From assembly GCF_041261205.1 (NCBI RefSeq), contig NZ_JBGCCH010000003.1, forward strand, positions 608,264 through 672,263: DNA of 64,000 bases. Direction: 5' to 3'. Shown here in pieces: positions 40,956 through 48,961 of this stretch (its first letter is position 1; each line of letters opens with the position of its first letter). Under the pieces are notes generated by a model. That model was not told the origin of the DNA. It searched no databases and worked only from the letters and a program-made list of their open reading frames with translations. The position numbers were made by a program, and so were the translations under genes. This DNA is from Catenulispora sp. MAP5-51 (GTDB lineage: Bacteria > Actinomycetota > Actinomycetes > Streptomycetales > Catenulisporaceae).

Positions 40956-41399
40956 ATGGCGAAGCAAGCCGACTCGTGGGCATCGAGCGCTGGCAATCGC
41001 GCGAGCATGCAAGCCAACCGAAGCCGCGATACGAAGCCAGAGCTCGTCCTGCGGCGCGCCGTGTTCGCTCTTGGGCTGCGGTACCGCGTGGCATACCGCC
41101 CGCTCCGTCAGGTTCGTCGCTCTGCGGACTTGGCGTTCACCCGAGTGAAGGTGGCCGTCTTCCTGGACGGCTGTTTCTGGCACGGTTGCCCGGAGCACTA
41201 CACGAAGCCGAAGACGAACGCTGAATTCTGGGCTGAGAAATACTCCGCAAATCGTGCACGTGATCGCCAGACAGATCAGTTACTCAAGGACGCAGGTTGG
41301 ACGACGATCCGAATCTGGGAGCACGAAGACCTGGTCGCCGCTGCGTCTCGGATCGCCGTCGAGGTGGAGCGACGTCGCAGCGTTTCGACCGTCCGATGA
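40956..41399 (+). CDS. vsr: Very short patch repair endonuclease (Vsr)
   Basis: A 147-residue Vsr-type nuclease that cuts next to T:G mismatches made by deamination of 5-methylcytosine. Family motifs are complete: NRSRDTKPEL (residues 21-30), RSADLAFTRVKVAVFLDGCFWHGCPEHY-type block with Asp58 and His76, and later FWAEKY, N-x-x-R-D and GWTTIRIWEHED. It comes right before two cytosine methyltransferase genes, the usual partners. The ATG at 40956 is preferred over the GTG at 40917. It is the first recognisable gene of the defence island. Confidence 0.93.
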   Translation: MAKQADSWASSAGNRASMQANRSRDTKPELVLRRAVFALGLRYRVAYRPLRQVRRSADLAFTRVKVAVFLDGCFWHGCPEHYTKPKTNAEFWAEKYSANRARDRQTDQLLKDAGWTTIRIWEHEDLVAAASRIAVEVERRRSVSTVR

Positions 41400-41575
41400 T
41401 GTAGATACAGAACATTTGTGCCTGAGTGGTCCGAGCGCGCTTGCTCGGTAACGCTGACACGTCGGTCCAGTGGGTGACGCGACGACGTCTTGCCGGCGGC
41501 ACATTGTCAGGCTACTGAGTTTCTGTGATGCTTGTGGCGAAGGAGCGAGAGTCGGGGTGGGCCGTGGGCGATGGG

Positions 41576-42610
41576 ATGTTGAAGAGTTTCGAGGTCTGTG
41601 CAGGTGCTGGCGGACAGGCCTTAGGCCTTGAGCGGGCAGGCTTCAGCCATGTGCTGCTCGCGGAGCAGGACGGTGTTGCATGCGAGACCTTGCTGCTCAA
41701 CCGGCCGAGCTGGACGGTGTGGCAGGGCGACATACGCACGTTCACGGCCTACGAGAACCCCGTCGTGTATGACGTTGACCTTCTATCGGGTGGGATTCCA
41801 TCGACCAGCTACTCGCGGGCGGGCAAGCAAGGTGAAGTTGAAGCACCAGGTGACCTCACCGAATGCGTGCTCGACATAGTCTCTGAGGTCAGGCCCCGCG
41901 CAGTGATGATTGAGAACGCTGCTGAACTACTTACAGGTGCGAAGTTCGCGGACGTTCGTGCCCTCGTGCATTCGGAACTGGGGCGCTTCGGGTACGAGGT
42001 CTTCTGGAGAGTCCTCGATGCCGCCGACTTCGGCGTTTCGCAGCGCCGGCGACGTAGCGTGCTGGTGGCACTCAAGCCTGACGTCGCAAGGTTCTTCCAG
42101 TGGCCAGTTCCCGACGCGGCCGCGCCGCGTTCAGTGGGCGACGTCCTTTACGAGTCGATGGCTGCCCTCGGCTGGCGCGAAGCGCGCGCCTGGGCAGACC
42201 ACGCCACGGGCCTGGCACCGACGATCGTGGGCGGTTCGAAGCAACACGGCGGTGCCGATCTCGGCCCGACACGCTCGAAGCGCGCCTGGGCCAGGCAGTG
42301 GGTCAACGGCGAGGGTGTCGGTGACTGCGTGCCGGGACCCGATTGGGTCATGCGGATCGGTGACGGCGACGATGATCGGAAGGGCTACCCGAAGCTGACC
42401 GTCGAGCAGGTTGCCCTGCTCCAGGGCTTCCCTCCCGACTGGCACTTTGCGGCGAAGAAGACTGCGCACTACCGCCTGGTTGCCCAGGCCTTCCCGCCCC
42501 CTGTCGCCGAGCTCGTGGGGCGGAGTATCGCTTCAGCCTTGAACAGAGTCGGCCCGCTGGATGACGATGGGTCTTCTCCGCCGAGTAATGATCAGCCGAC
42601 CCTCTTCTAG
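41576..42610 (+). CDS. Cytosine-5 methyltransferase homologue with missing catalytic Cys
   Basis: A 344-residue protein with the Dcm fold: motif I SFEVCAGAGGQALGLERAGF (residues 4-23), motif IV region LLSGGIPSTSYSRAGKQ, motif VI-like ENAAELL, motif VIII QRRRR, a C-terminal PKLTVEQVALLQGFPPDWHF and QAFPPPVAELVG. In active enzymes motif IV reads PCQ with the nucleophilic Cys; here it is PST (Pro75-Ser76-Thr77). Motif VI lacks the Val of ENV and the final GNAV is RSIASAL. It is therefore predicted to bind DNA or SAM but not to methylate. GTG 41525 or ATG 41528 would give a longer start. It is 32 bases from the active methyltransferase. Confidence 0.85.
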   Translation: MLKSFEVCAGAGGQALGLERAGFSHVLLAEQDGVACETLLLNRPSWTVWQGDIRTFTAYENPVVYDVDLLSGGIPSTSYSRAGKQGEVEAPGDLTECVLDIVSEVRPRAVMIENAAELLTGAKFADVRALVHSELGRFGYEVFWRVLDAADFGVSQRRRRSVLVALKPDVARFFQWPVPDAAAPRSVGDVLYESMAALGWREARAWADHATGLAPTIVGGSKQHGGADLGPTRSKRAWARQWVNGEGVGDCVPGPDWVMRIGDGDDDRKGYPKLTVEQVALLQGFPPDWHFAAKKTAHYRLVAQAFPPPVAELVGRSIASALNRVGPLDDDGSSPPSNDQPTLF

Positions 42611-42642
42611 CCCTGGCCCGGTAGCCACTAAAGTGAACCTCT

Positions 42643-43887
42643 GTGACCGACGCCGCCAACTCCCGAGAGATCAGGACGATTGATCTTTTCGCTGGCTGCG
42701 GTGGCCTGACCGAGGGTTTCCGCTCGTTTCGTCCCGAGGGGTCGACAAGATCGCCGTATCATCCGGTGGCCGCCGTCGAGATGGAACACTGGGCTGCTTC
42801 GACGTATCTCGCCAATTTCGGTGCGGACGAGTCCGCCGTCGACGGTAGCCGAGTCAAGGTGACGTGGGGGAAGATCGAGAGCTGGGACCCGCGGCCATTC
42901 GCCGGCGGTGCCGAGGTGATCCTCGGAGGCCCGCCGTGCCAAGGGTTCTCGGGCCTCGGCAACGGTGACCCCAAGGGCGAGAAGAACCATCTGTGGCAGG
43001 AATACGTAAGCGTCGTCCAGACCGTGAAGCCGAAGGTCTTCGTCATGGAGAACGTCGACCGGTTCCTACGGTCGCCTGAGTACGAGGCCATGCACGAGGC
43101 TTCGAAGCGCGGCGGTGCGCTGGAGGACTACCACATCGAGACGAAGGTGCTGAACGCAGCCGACTACGGAGTCGCGCAGCGCCGTCGTCGGGTGATAGTG
43201 CTGGCCACACGACATGATCTCGTCGAGGAACGCGGGATCCCCTTGCTCCACCCCGTGGCCACCCACGCAAAGCCGGTGAAGGGCGAGCCCGCAGTCAGTA
43301 GTGACGTGAACTGCAAGCCGTGGGTGACGGTGGGCGAGTCGGTGTTCGCCAGCACACGCAATCTGGTCGTCGACCGTCTAGACCTTCCCGCTCGCAGTTG
43401 TGAGAACTGGGACAAAGTATTGCCGGGCCCTTTCAGGACGTCGGAGCTCCACATCGGCCGCCAGCCCACCGAGCATTCCCTCCGTCGTTACCGTGCGATC
43501 CCAGAGGGGGGAAACCGTCATGACCTGCCCGAGGAGCTGTCTACCCCGAACTGGATCGGTCATAAAAGCGGTTCTGGGGATGTTATGGGCCGTCTTCGTC
43601 TGAACGAACCGTCGGTCACCATCCGTACGGAGTTCTACAAGCCGGAGAAGGGGCGGTACCTCCATCCGACGAAGGACCGCCCCATAACCCATCTCGAGGC
43701 CGCGATGATCCAGGGCTTCCCCATGGACTTCAAATGGTGCGGTTCGAAGGCCCAGATCGCGCGGCAGATCGGCAACGCTGTTCCAATCGGCTTGGGACAC
43801 GTGCTGGCCCAGCGGGTTTACGAGTACCTCACTGGTACCGGCGACTTTGCAGGGCCGTACCAGCCGATGTTCCCGACTCTCGGCTGA
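42643..43887 (+). CDS. dcm: DNA cytosine-5 methyltransferase (active-looking)
   Basis: A 414-residue C5 methyltransferase. It has motif I IDLFAGCGGLTEGF (residues 13-26), catalytic motif IV LGGPPCQGFSGLG with Cys99, motif VI FVMENVDRF, motif VIII QRRRRVIVLA, and the C-terminal motifs IX/X (HLEAAMIQGFP, QIGNAVPIGLG). It would be the modification enzyme protecting host DNA in this island, with Vsr as repair partner. It converges with the DUF6339-like gene 27 bases downstream. In DISARM terms it would be the DrmMII-type methylase. Confidence 0.95.
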   Translation: MTDAANSREIRTIDLFAGCGGLTEGFRSFRPEGSTRSPYHPVAAVEMEHWAASTYLANFGADESAVDGSRVKVTWGKIESWDPRPFAGGAEVILGGPPCQGFSGLGNGDPKGEKNHLWQEYVSVVQTVKPKVFVMENVDRFLRSPEYEAMHEASKRGGALEDYHIETKVLNAADYGVAQRRRRVIVLATRHDLVEERGIPLLHPVATHAKPVKGEPAVSSDVNCKPWVTVGESVFASTRNLVVDRLDLPARSCENWDKVLPGPFRTSELHIGRQPTEHSLRRYRAIPEGGNRHDLPEELSTPNWIGHKSGSGDVMGRLRLNEPSVTIRTEFYKPEKGRYLHPTKDRPITHLEAAMIQGFPMDFKWCGSKAQIARQIGNAVPIGLGHVLAQRVYEYLTGTGDFAGPYQPMFPTLG

Positions 43888-43914
43888 ACGGGAACACCAA
43901 CCGGGTGCGGCGCT

Positions 43915-44778
43915 TCATGCAATAGAGCGTCCTCGGATGGGCGAGCTGCTGAAGAGCTGGCCGAACAACGGCATGAGCGCATCGACTGCACGTTGGTCGA
44001 CCGAGCCGTCGTCAGGCCCGTCCGGCAGCCGTTCGAAGGGGATCGTGGCGACGCCAGCCTCGTCGATCCACGAGCGGTACGCATCGATGTCGGACGTCGT
44101 GTCCGGTGCGAGAGCCTCGAACATCAACGTGCTCCCGGCGGCGTTGATGGCCTTGACCAACGCGTTCACCTCGCGCCCGGTCCCGAGCATCCGCACGATC
44201 GCCTGCGCCGTCGGTCGGTGGTGAACGATGTCGAGTCGCAGTGCGGTGTTGAGGACGTCCTGATTCCCGCAAGCGATGCTCGCCGGATGGTAGTCGGCGC
44301 CGTCGCGGAACAGTTCTGCCGTCCACCAGAGCCTGGAGAATGCTTGGCGGTGGAACGCCCCGACGAACCGTAGCGGGTTGAGCGAGGGAACCGGCTTGGC
44401 CGTCGTCGGCCTCGGAAGGTGCCGCCAGATGACGTAGTCAGGTGCGACACGGCTCGACAGGTGGTTCCATATCCCCGCCTCGGATGCCTCACGGCGGGTG
44501 ATCCGCAGGGTCGAGTGGAGTCGCGGCGCGAGCCAAGCATCCGCGCTGGTTCGTTCGTCCGGGGTGAAGCGTGCCATGGCCTCCTCCACCAGGTCGCGCA
44601 CAACGCTGGCGTCGGCCCTGATCCCCTGATCCCAGACCACCGACGCCTGGTCCAGCGTTGCAGCGGGCGGGATCTCGTTGCCCCTGAGCACGGGCACGGT
44701 CAGATGCCTCTGGGCAGTTGCGTTAGGCAGGATGCGTATGTGCTCGGGAGCCATGATGGGTGGAGCGCTCGCGATCAT
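43915..44778 (-). CDS. DUF6339-like protein of the MORC-type defence operon
   Basis: A 287-residue protein recognised tentatively as DUF6339-like. It has a strand-rich N-terminus (EHIRILPNATAQRHLTVPVLRGNE) and an all-helical core with WNHLSSRVAPDYVIWRHL-type sequence, RFVGAFHRQAFSRLWWTAELF (Arg-rich, Trp pair) and GTGREVNALVKAINAAGSTLMFEAL. No catalytic residues are recognised. It is the last gene of a three-gene minus-strand operon and overlaps its upstream neighbour by 4 bases (ATGA). It may act as an adaptor or structural partner of the ATPase. Confidence 0.65.
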   Translation of the reverse strand: MIASAPPIMAPEHIRILPNATAQRHLTVPVLRGNEIPPAATLDQASVVWDQGIRADASVVRDLVEEAMARFTPDERTSADAWLAPRLHSTLRITRREASEAGIWNHLSSRVAPDYVIWRHLPRPTTAKPVPSLNPLRFVGAFHRQAFSRLWWTAELFRDGADYHPASIACGNQDVLNTALRLDIVHHRPTAQAIVRMLGTGREVNALVKAINAAGSTLMFEALAPDTTSDIDAYRSWIDEAGVATIPFERLPDGPDDGSVDQRAVDALMPLFGQLFSSSPIRGRSIA

Positions 44779-45761
44779 CGGATGCCTCCCGTCGCTTCGC
44801 CGCCGTCTCTCCTGGTCGTGTGTCGGATAAGTGCGGTCAAGGTGCGCGAGGCTTGCGCCTGACGTGTGGCAGCATGGATCAACCGGGTCTGCACATACCC
44901 TCCCGCGTCGCCGTCGCGGCGGCGTTCGATGAGTTCTGCTAGCGCGTCCTTCGGCGACCGGTCTGGATACATGTCAGGGATCAGACGCTTTAGCACCGCC
45001 TCGTGCCAGCCGCCCGGCCACGTCGGCTCGGCTTCTGAAGGGTCGAGGGAATCGACTGCCGCCTGGAAGAGCGTGATCCACACGTTCAGCGAGATCTGGC
45101 CGAGCACGGCTTCGCGCGTGGCGCGGTCACCGGTTGTGCCACCCAGCAGCCCGCGGAGCCCTTCGAAGGAGGAATTGAGGTACAGAATGGGTTCGCCCGC
45201 TGAGACGTCGATGCTCCAGGGATCGTCGCGGAACGCTCGCAGCTCAGGATGGATATCCGAGTCGAAATCGCACCATTCAGTGTGGACGCTCCGTTGGCGA
45301 CGGGGGGTCGGAGCTTTGAAGTCGATCGTCCAGTTGTCCTCGACAGCACCGATGATTCGACCGGGTGTGTCTTCGACAGTCGCCGTAACGACGGCTTCGA
45401 GTTCTGCCCGCAGCGAATGTAGGTCTCGGTGGATGTCCAGCGTTCCCGTCCAACTACCTGTGCTGTCCTCCGTCAGCGGGATGACGGTTCGGACGTTGGT
45501 GTCCTTTTCTCTCAGGACGGCATGGCAGGTGGCTCCGGACCACGGGCCTTCGGCGAGCTCACGTTGAGAGGCAGTGACCTGAACGTTGATACGTGCCGAA
45601 GTCCAGTCCCGTCGCTCGACGTTGTGCAGTGCGACGACGCGCTCGCTGTTCGACACCAGGTCGAAATGCAGCCTCGCCCCGTCGATCGTGACCTGGTGGA
45701 CGGTCATCGAGACTTCGTCGCCCAGAGTGGGATAGGGGGCTATTCGGGTCCCGCGGCTCAT
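44775..45761 (-). CDS. Unrecognised middle protein of the MORC-type defence operon
   Basis: A 328-residue protein. The N-terminal half is beta-rich (VHQVTIDGARLHFDLVSN, INVQVTASQRELAEGPWSG). The second half is helical, with a conserved-looking segment ILYLNSSFEGLRGLLGG, then AVLGQISLNVWITLFQAAVDSL and RLIPDMYPDRSPKDALAELIERR. No known domain or nuclease motif was found. It overlaps both neighbours by 4 bases, so stoichiometric expression with the ATPase and the DUF6339-like protein is likely. It may be a new effector or a sensor. Confidence 0.65.
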   Translation of the reverse strand: MSRGTRIAPYPTLGDEVSMTVHQVTIDGARLHFDLVSNSERVVALHNVERRDWTSARINVQVTASQRELAEGPWSGATCHAVLREKDTNVRTVIPLTEDSTGSWTGTLDIHRDLHSLRAELEAVVTATVEDTPGRIIGAVEDNWTIDFKAPTPRRQRSVHTEWCDFDSDIHPELRAFRDDPWSIDVSAGEPILYLNSSFEGLRGLLGGTTGDRATREAVLGQISLNVWITLFQAAVDSLDPSEAEPTWPGGWHEAVLKRLIPDMYPDRSPKDALAELIERRRDGDAGGYVQTRLIHAATRQAQASRTLTALIRHTTRRDGGEATGGIR

Positions 45762-47887
45762 GCCCGGGCACGCTCCTTCGCACGGTTGAGCTCGACGGTC
45801 GCCACTGTGAGGTGTGCGTTGACGGGATGGCTGGTGACCTCGCTGATCCCACGGAACACAGCAATTGCACCGTTACCACAACGGAGGTCGCCGTCCTCGG
45901 TGAGCACGCAGTTGAGGGCCGGCTCCAGCTGATGCCAGTCTGCGGTCAAATCCGGTCCAGACCGGGTTACGAACTTTAGAACGGGGCTGACGATCCACGG
46001 GGTGTCAGACTTGGGGAGTTTGATCTCGACTTCGATGTTCCAGGCACCACCTCCATCCACGCCTCCGGAAACCCGCTTCACTGTCGGGTACTGCGGTGAG
46101 GAGGGAGCCTTTGGGGTGTCCAACCGCAACAGCTCGTTCAACAGAGGGGGGCCGTCCTCGGCGGGCAACTCCTGGGCCCGGGTGAGCGACTGGAACGCTG
46201 GCGTGATCCCCCTGAGGAAGCTGGCGAGATTCGTAGCAGCACCACGTGCATATGTCGTCGTCAGGTCTCCGGTCTTCTTCCAGGCATCGTGTTCCGGAGG
46301 TTCGGCGGTCCGCAGGAAGGCGTCGGCAGCCCTGGCGTCGACCGTGTCGGCCAACGTCGCCTCACCGCTCAACAAGACGCCGGTGTAATGGTTGATGCCG
46401 CGCGAATCGCCGATCAGCCGGTCTGTAACGACCATGCGGTTTCCCCGCATGCAGGCGACGCGGTCACGGCCGGCCTCTTCGGCAGACGAAGGTGTGACCA
46501 GCAGGATTGCCTCGTGAGGTAGAGGATTGCGGTCCCCCGCGACGGCATCCTTGCGTGCTGACACGGTGAGTTGAACGGTGGTCTGTGCCACATCCTCCGG
46601 CGAGCCGATCTCGTGCGATGTCTCGCCGTCGTAGAAGGCCTTCAGCGCGCGCGCGCGTGCTGGCTCGGCCACATGTGGGTTCACACGTTCCTCGGCGACC
46701 ACGACGGCGCCATCCCGCAGAGTCGTCACAGATGCCTCAAGCAACGCCGGCGCCCGCTTGCCTGAGACCATGGCGGCCCAGAAATTGGATGCGATCCGGT
46801 CGCGGAGCTCTTCGTGTATCGCACGGAGAACGGCACGCCGGGACTGGTCCGACTCAGGGTCTTCTCCGTTTGTGGGTTCGCTGGTGGAGAGGATGGCGTC
46901 GTCCACCCCGACGATGAGGAAAGAAGTCCCGGGGTCGGCTCCCTCCCGGTCGAGGTAGAGCTCTGTCACCGTCTGCTCGTCCGCCCACCATGACCGGGTC
47001 ACGTCGCCCATCGTCGGGTCTGGCTCCCCCAACCAGGCTGGCCCCGCGTAGGCGGTACCGTCGTGGAGTCGCCGCCACGGGAGCTCCAGCCGCCCCACGA
47101 CACGACGCTCCCGACGGCCTTGGTGCGGGACGGACAGCGTGGAGTTGATGAGGACGAGCCCTAGCCGGCTTGTTGCCCAGAGCGTCGCCTTCCCCAGGCC
47201 GAACGAGCCACCCGCGGACTCCGTGACCTTGCGGCTGTCCAGTTGCCTGCGCACGACCGCAGCGAACCGTCCGTCCTCGAAATCGTCGCCGGTGAGACCG
47301 GACGCGTTGTAGTCGTCCACACGGAGAAGGAGTAGTCTGCCCGACTCCCTCATACCACGCAGCGCCTCAGCGAGTGCACGTCCGACCTTGTTGTCTGAGC
47401 GGGAGGCTGTCTCGTAGTGGTCGTCGAGGGTGTCCCATCGAAGTGCCCTGCGGAACCGTATGAGCCGCTCGCCGGATATCTCGTGGATTACATACCGCAG
47501 GCGTACCGGCTGAGTCCCGTCCACTTGTTCGTCGAGGCTGTTCTGCGCCGTCTCGCGTGCCAGCGTCGCGAGGCTCGCCTCGAACGCGAAGGCCGCGGGG
47601 TTGCCGAGTTCCCGACCGCCGTCAGCGTGCGCAGGGCGGTGGTACCACGCCAGCTCGGAGAGCGGGGTCGGCTCCTCCTCCATGTTGAAGACCGCTGACG
47701 GTTCGACCTCGAAGACGGCGGCGAGTGCGCGCATCTTGTCCGGTCGCGGTTCGGCGCGCCCGGTGACCCAGGCTGACACCGCGGCCCGTGTTACCCCCAA
47801 TTCGTCCGCCAAGTCGGCCTGGCTCATGCCCTTGCGTCTGAGCTGCCGGCCAAGCCAGGCCCCGAACTCGTCGCCGTCGTCGTCCAC
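45758..47887 (-). CDS. XRE-fused GHKL (MORC/Hsp90-like) ATPase
   Basis: A 709-residue protein fusing an N-terminal XRE helix-turn-helix (residues about 11-60; RKGMSQADLADELGVTRAAVSAWVTG) to a GHKL ATPase. It has the N-box ETAQNSLDE (112-120), the G1-like VDDYNASGLTG (190-200) and the G2 loop GGSFGLGKATLW (226-237). The C-terminal half is unannotated. MORC-type ATPases are known in bacterial restriction systems with Dcm and Vsr genes; fusion with an XRE domain suggests self-regulation through operators upstream. Two dyads lie in the upstream region (47939-47961 and 48163-48191). It heads the three-gene minus operon. Confidence 0.8.
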   Translation of the reverse strand: MDDDGDEFGAWLGRQLRRKGMSQADLADELGVTRAAVSAWVTGRAEPRPDKMRALAAVFEVEPSAVFNMEEEPTPLSELAWYHRPAHADGGRELGNPAAFAFEASLATLARETAQNSLDEQVDGTQPVRLRYVIHEISGERLIRFRRALRWDTLDDHYETASRSDNKVGRALAEALRGMRESGRLLLLRVDDYNASGLTGDDFEDGRFAAVVRRQLDSRKVTESAGGSFGLGKATLWATSRLGLVLINSTLSVPHQGRRERRVVGRLELPWRRLHDGTAYAGPAWLGEPDPTMGDVTRSWWADEQTVTELYLDREGADPGTSFLIVGVDDAILSTSEPTNGEDPESDQSRRAVLRAIHEELRDRIASNFWAAMVSGKRAPALLEASVTTLRDGAVVVAEERVNPHVAEPARARALKAFYDGETSHEIGSPEDVAQTTVQLTVSARKDAVAGDRNPLPHEAILLVTPSSAEEAGRDRVACMRGNRMVVTDRLIGDSRGINHYTGVLLSGEATLADTVDARAADAFLRTAEPPEHDAWKKTGDLTTTYARGAATNLASFLRGITPAFQSLTRAQELPAEDGPPLLNELLRLDTPKAPSSPQYPTVKRVSGGVDGGGAWNIEVEIKLPKSDTPWIVSPVLKFVTRSGPDLTADWHQLEPALNCVLTEDGDLRCGNGAIAVFRGISEVTSHPVNAHLTVATVELNRAKERARA

Positions 47888-47938
47888 AACACTCCCATGG
47901 TCACAGTGGGGTAGCCGACGCTCACCATAGCAGGACCC

Positions 47939-47961
47939 TTTGACGGGTTCGAGGTGTCAAA
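47939..47961. promoter_or_regulatory. Operator-like dyad TTTGAC-N11-GTCAAA upstream of the XRE-ATPase
   Basis: TTTGAC (47939-47944) and GTCAAA (47956-47961) are perfect inverted repeats around 11 bases. It lies about 52 bases before the ATPase start. On the minus strand the first half includes TTGACA, a good -35 sequence, so a repressor bound here would block RNA polymerase. The neighbouring XRE domain is the candidate binder. Confidence 0.5.
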
Positions 47962-48162
47962 TTTCGTTGTCGTCGTTGGCCTCCCGAGGGCGATGCCGCC
48001 AGATCGGATCCCTTCATGATCTTCTTCGCGCTGTCGGCGTTGGGGCGTAGGCTGCCGCCGGGTTCCCGTCCGCTTTGCTTTCAGCCAGGTCGGGATGCAT
48101 ATAGAGGGAAGTGGACCTTCAGCGGATAGCTTCCGGGCCGAATATGTTTCGCAGGGTTCTGA

Positions 48163-48191
48163 TCAAGTGGTACTCTTATTGGACCACTGGA
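48163..48191. promoter_or_regulatory. Second operator-like dyad in the divergent control region
   Basis: TCAAGTGGTAC (48163-48173) and GGACCACTGGA (48181-48191) are inverted repeats matching at 9 of 11 positions; the core AGTGGT/ACCACT is perfect. The gap is 7 bases between arms. It lies midway between the divergent operons in an AT-richer patch. The function is inferred from symmetry and position. Confidence 0.45.
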
Positions 48192-48522
48192 GCTGAGGAA
48201 AGACTCCGGGTGCAAGGGGAGAAGTGCGCTCATAAGGCCGACACCCTTCCGCTATTGCTGTTGGACTGAGGCTGCCGGATCCGGTGTGCCACCAGGAGCG
48301 TTCATCGTCGCCTCGGATGGTCGAGGCGAGCAGAAACCGACGACGGGAATTCGAAGCACCATTGCTCTGTGAGTGCGGTCAGTGCTGCCCGCAGCGAGGT
48401 ATGCAATTCAGGCCCGTACATTTGCGGCGGGCGGGTGATCCCGGTCACGGGATCTCGAGTAAAGCATCGTACCGATTTCGCGGGTTTGTCATGTGGCGAA
48501 CCCCTCAACGCTGGAGTAATCC

Positions 48523-48801
48523 ATGAATGGTTTCCTGGAGCGCGCGGAGTCCGACCTGGAGGGGCACGACGAGATCCCTGGGGGTTCGGATCGCCTGCTG
48601 CGCGAGAACGAACAGCTCCGTGCGCAGCTGGGTGCTGTCCGTAACCAGCTCAAGCTCATGCAGAGCCGGGCCATGGCCAGCGAGCGTGCGCTGGCGAAGG
48701 CGGATAAGCGTCGTGTGAAGTCGCGGCCCGTGGACGGGCGTGAGGACCGTCGTCGTCACCGCCGCGGCCGGCGTCGTGGGCCTGGCGGAACGCGTCCCTG
48801 A
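48523..48801 (+). CDS. Small coiled-coil, basic-tailed protein at the head of the helicase operon
   Basis: A 92-residue protein with a leucine-rich coiled coil (SDRLLRENEQLRAQLGAVRNQLKLM) and a strongly basic tail (GREDRRRHRRGRRRG). It may bind nucleic acid or bridge partners. The ATG lacks a strong ribosome site, and 160 bases separate it from the giant ATPase-helicase gene. The minus-strand frames over it are not supported. Reality of the gene is moderately likely. Confidence 0.5.
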   Translation: MNGFLERAESDLEGHDEIPGGSDRLLRENEQLRAQLGAVRNQLKLMQSRAMASERALAKADKRRVKSRPVDGREDRRRHRRGRRRGPGGTRP

Positions 48802-48961
48802 CAGTCGTTCCAGCGCGCAGCTGCGATCTGAGCACTGAGCGGTGACGCCCTTGGGTGGGCACCGTCCGCGACGTGCATCCGTGGGTCGGCGTGTGGTCGG
48901 CCGGCATCTGGCCGACCACACGCGCCCACCGAGGCGATGGTCTTCAATCCAGGGGGGAACC

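Larger units (their letters stand above)
47888..48522. promoter_or_regulatory. 635-base divergent control region of the defence island
   Basis: It separates the XRE-ATPase operon (minus) from the helicase operon (plus). No gene is supported in it. It is less GC-rich than the flanks in places (around 48120-48190) and contains two inverted repeats, listed separately. It is the natural location for promoters of both operons and for control by the XRE domain of the ATPase. Confidence 0.5.
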
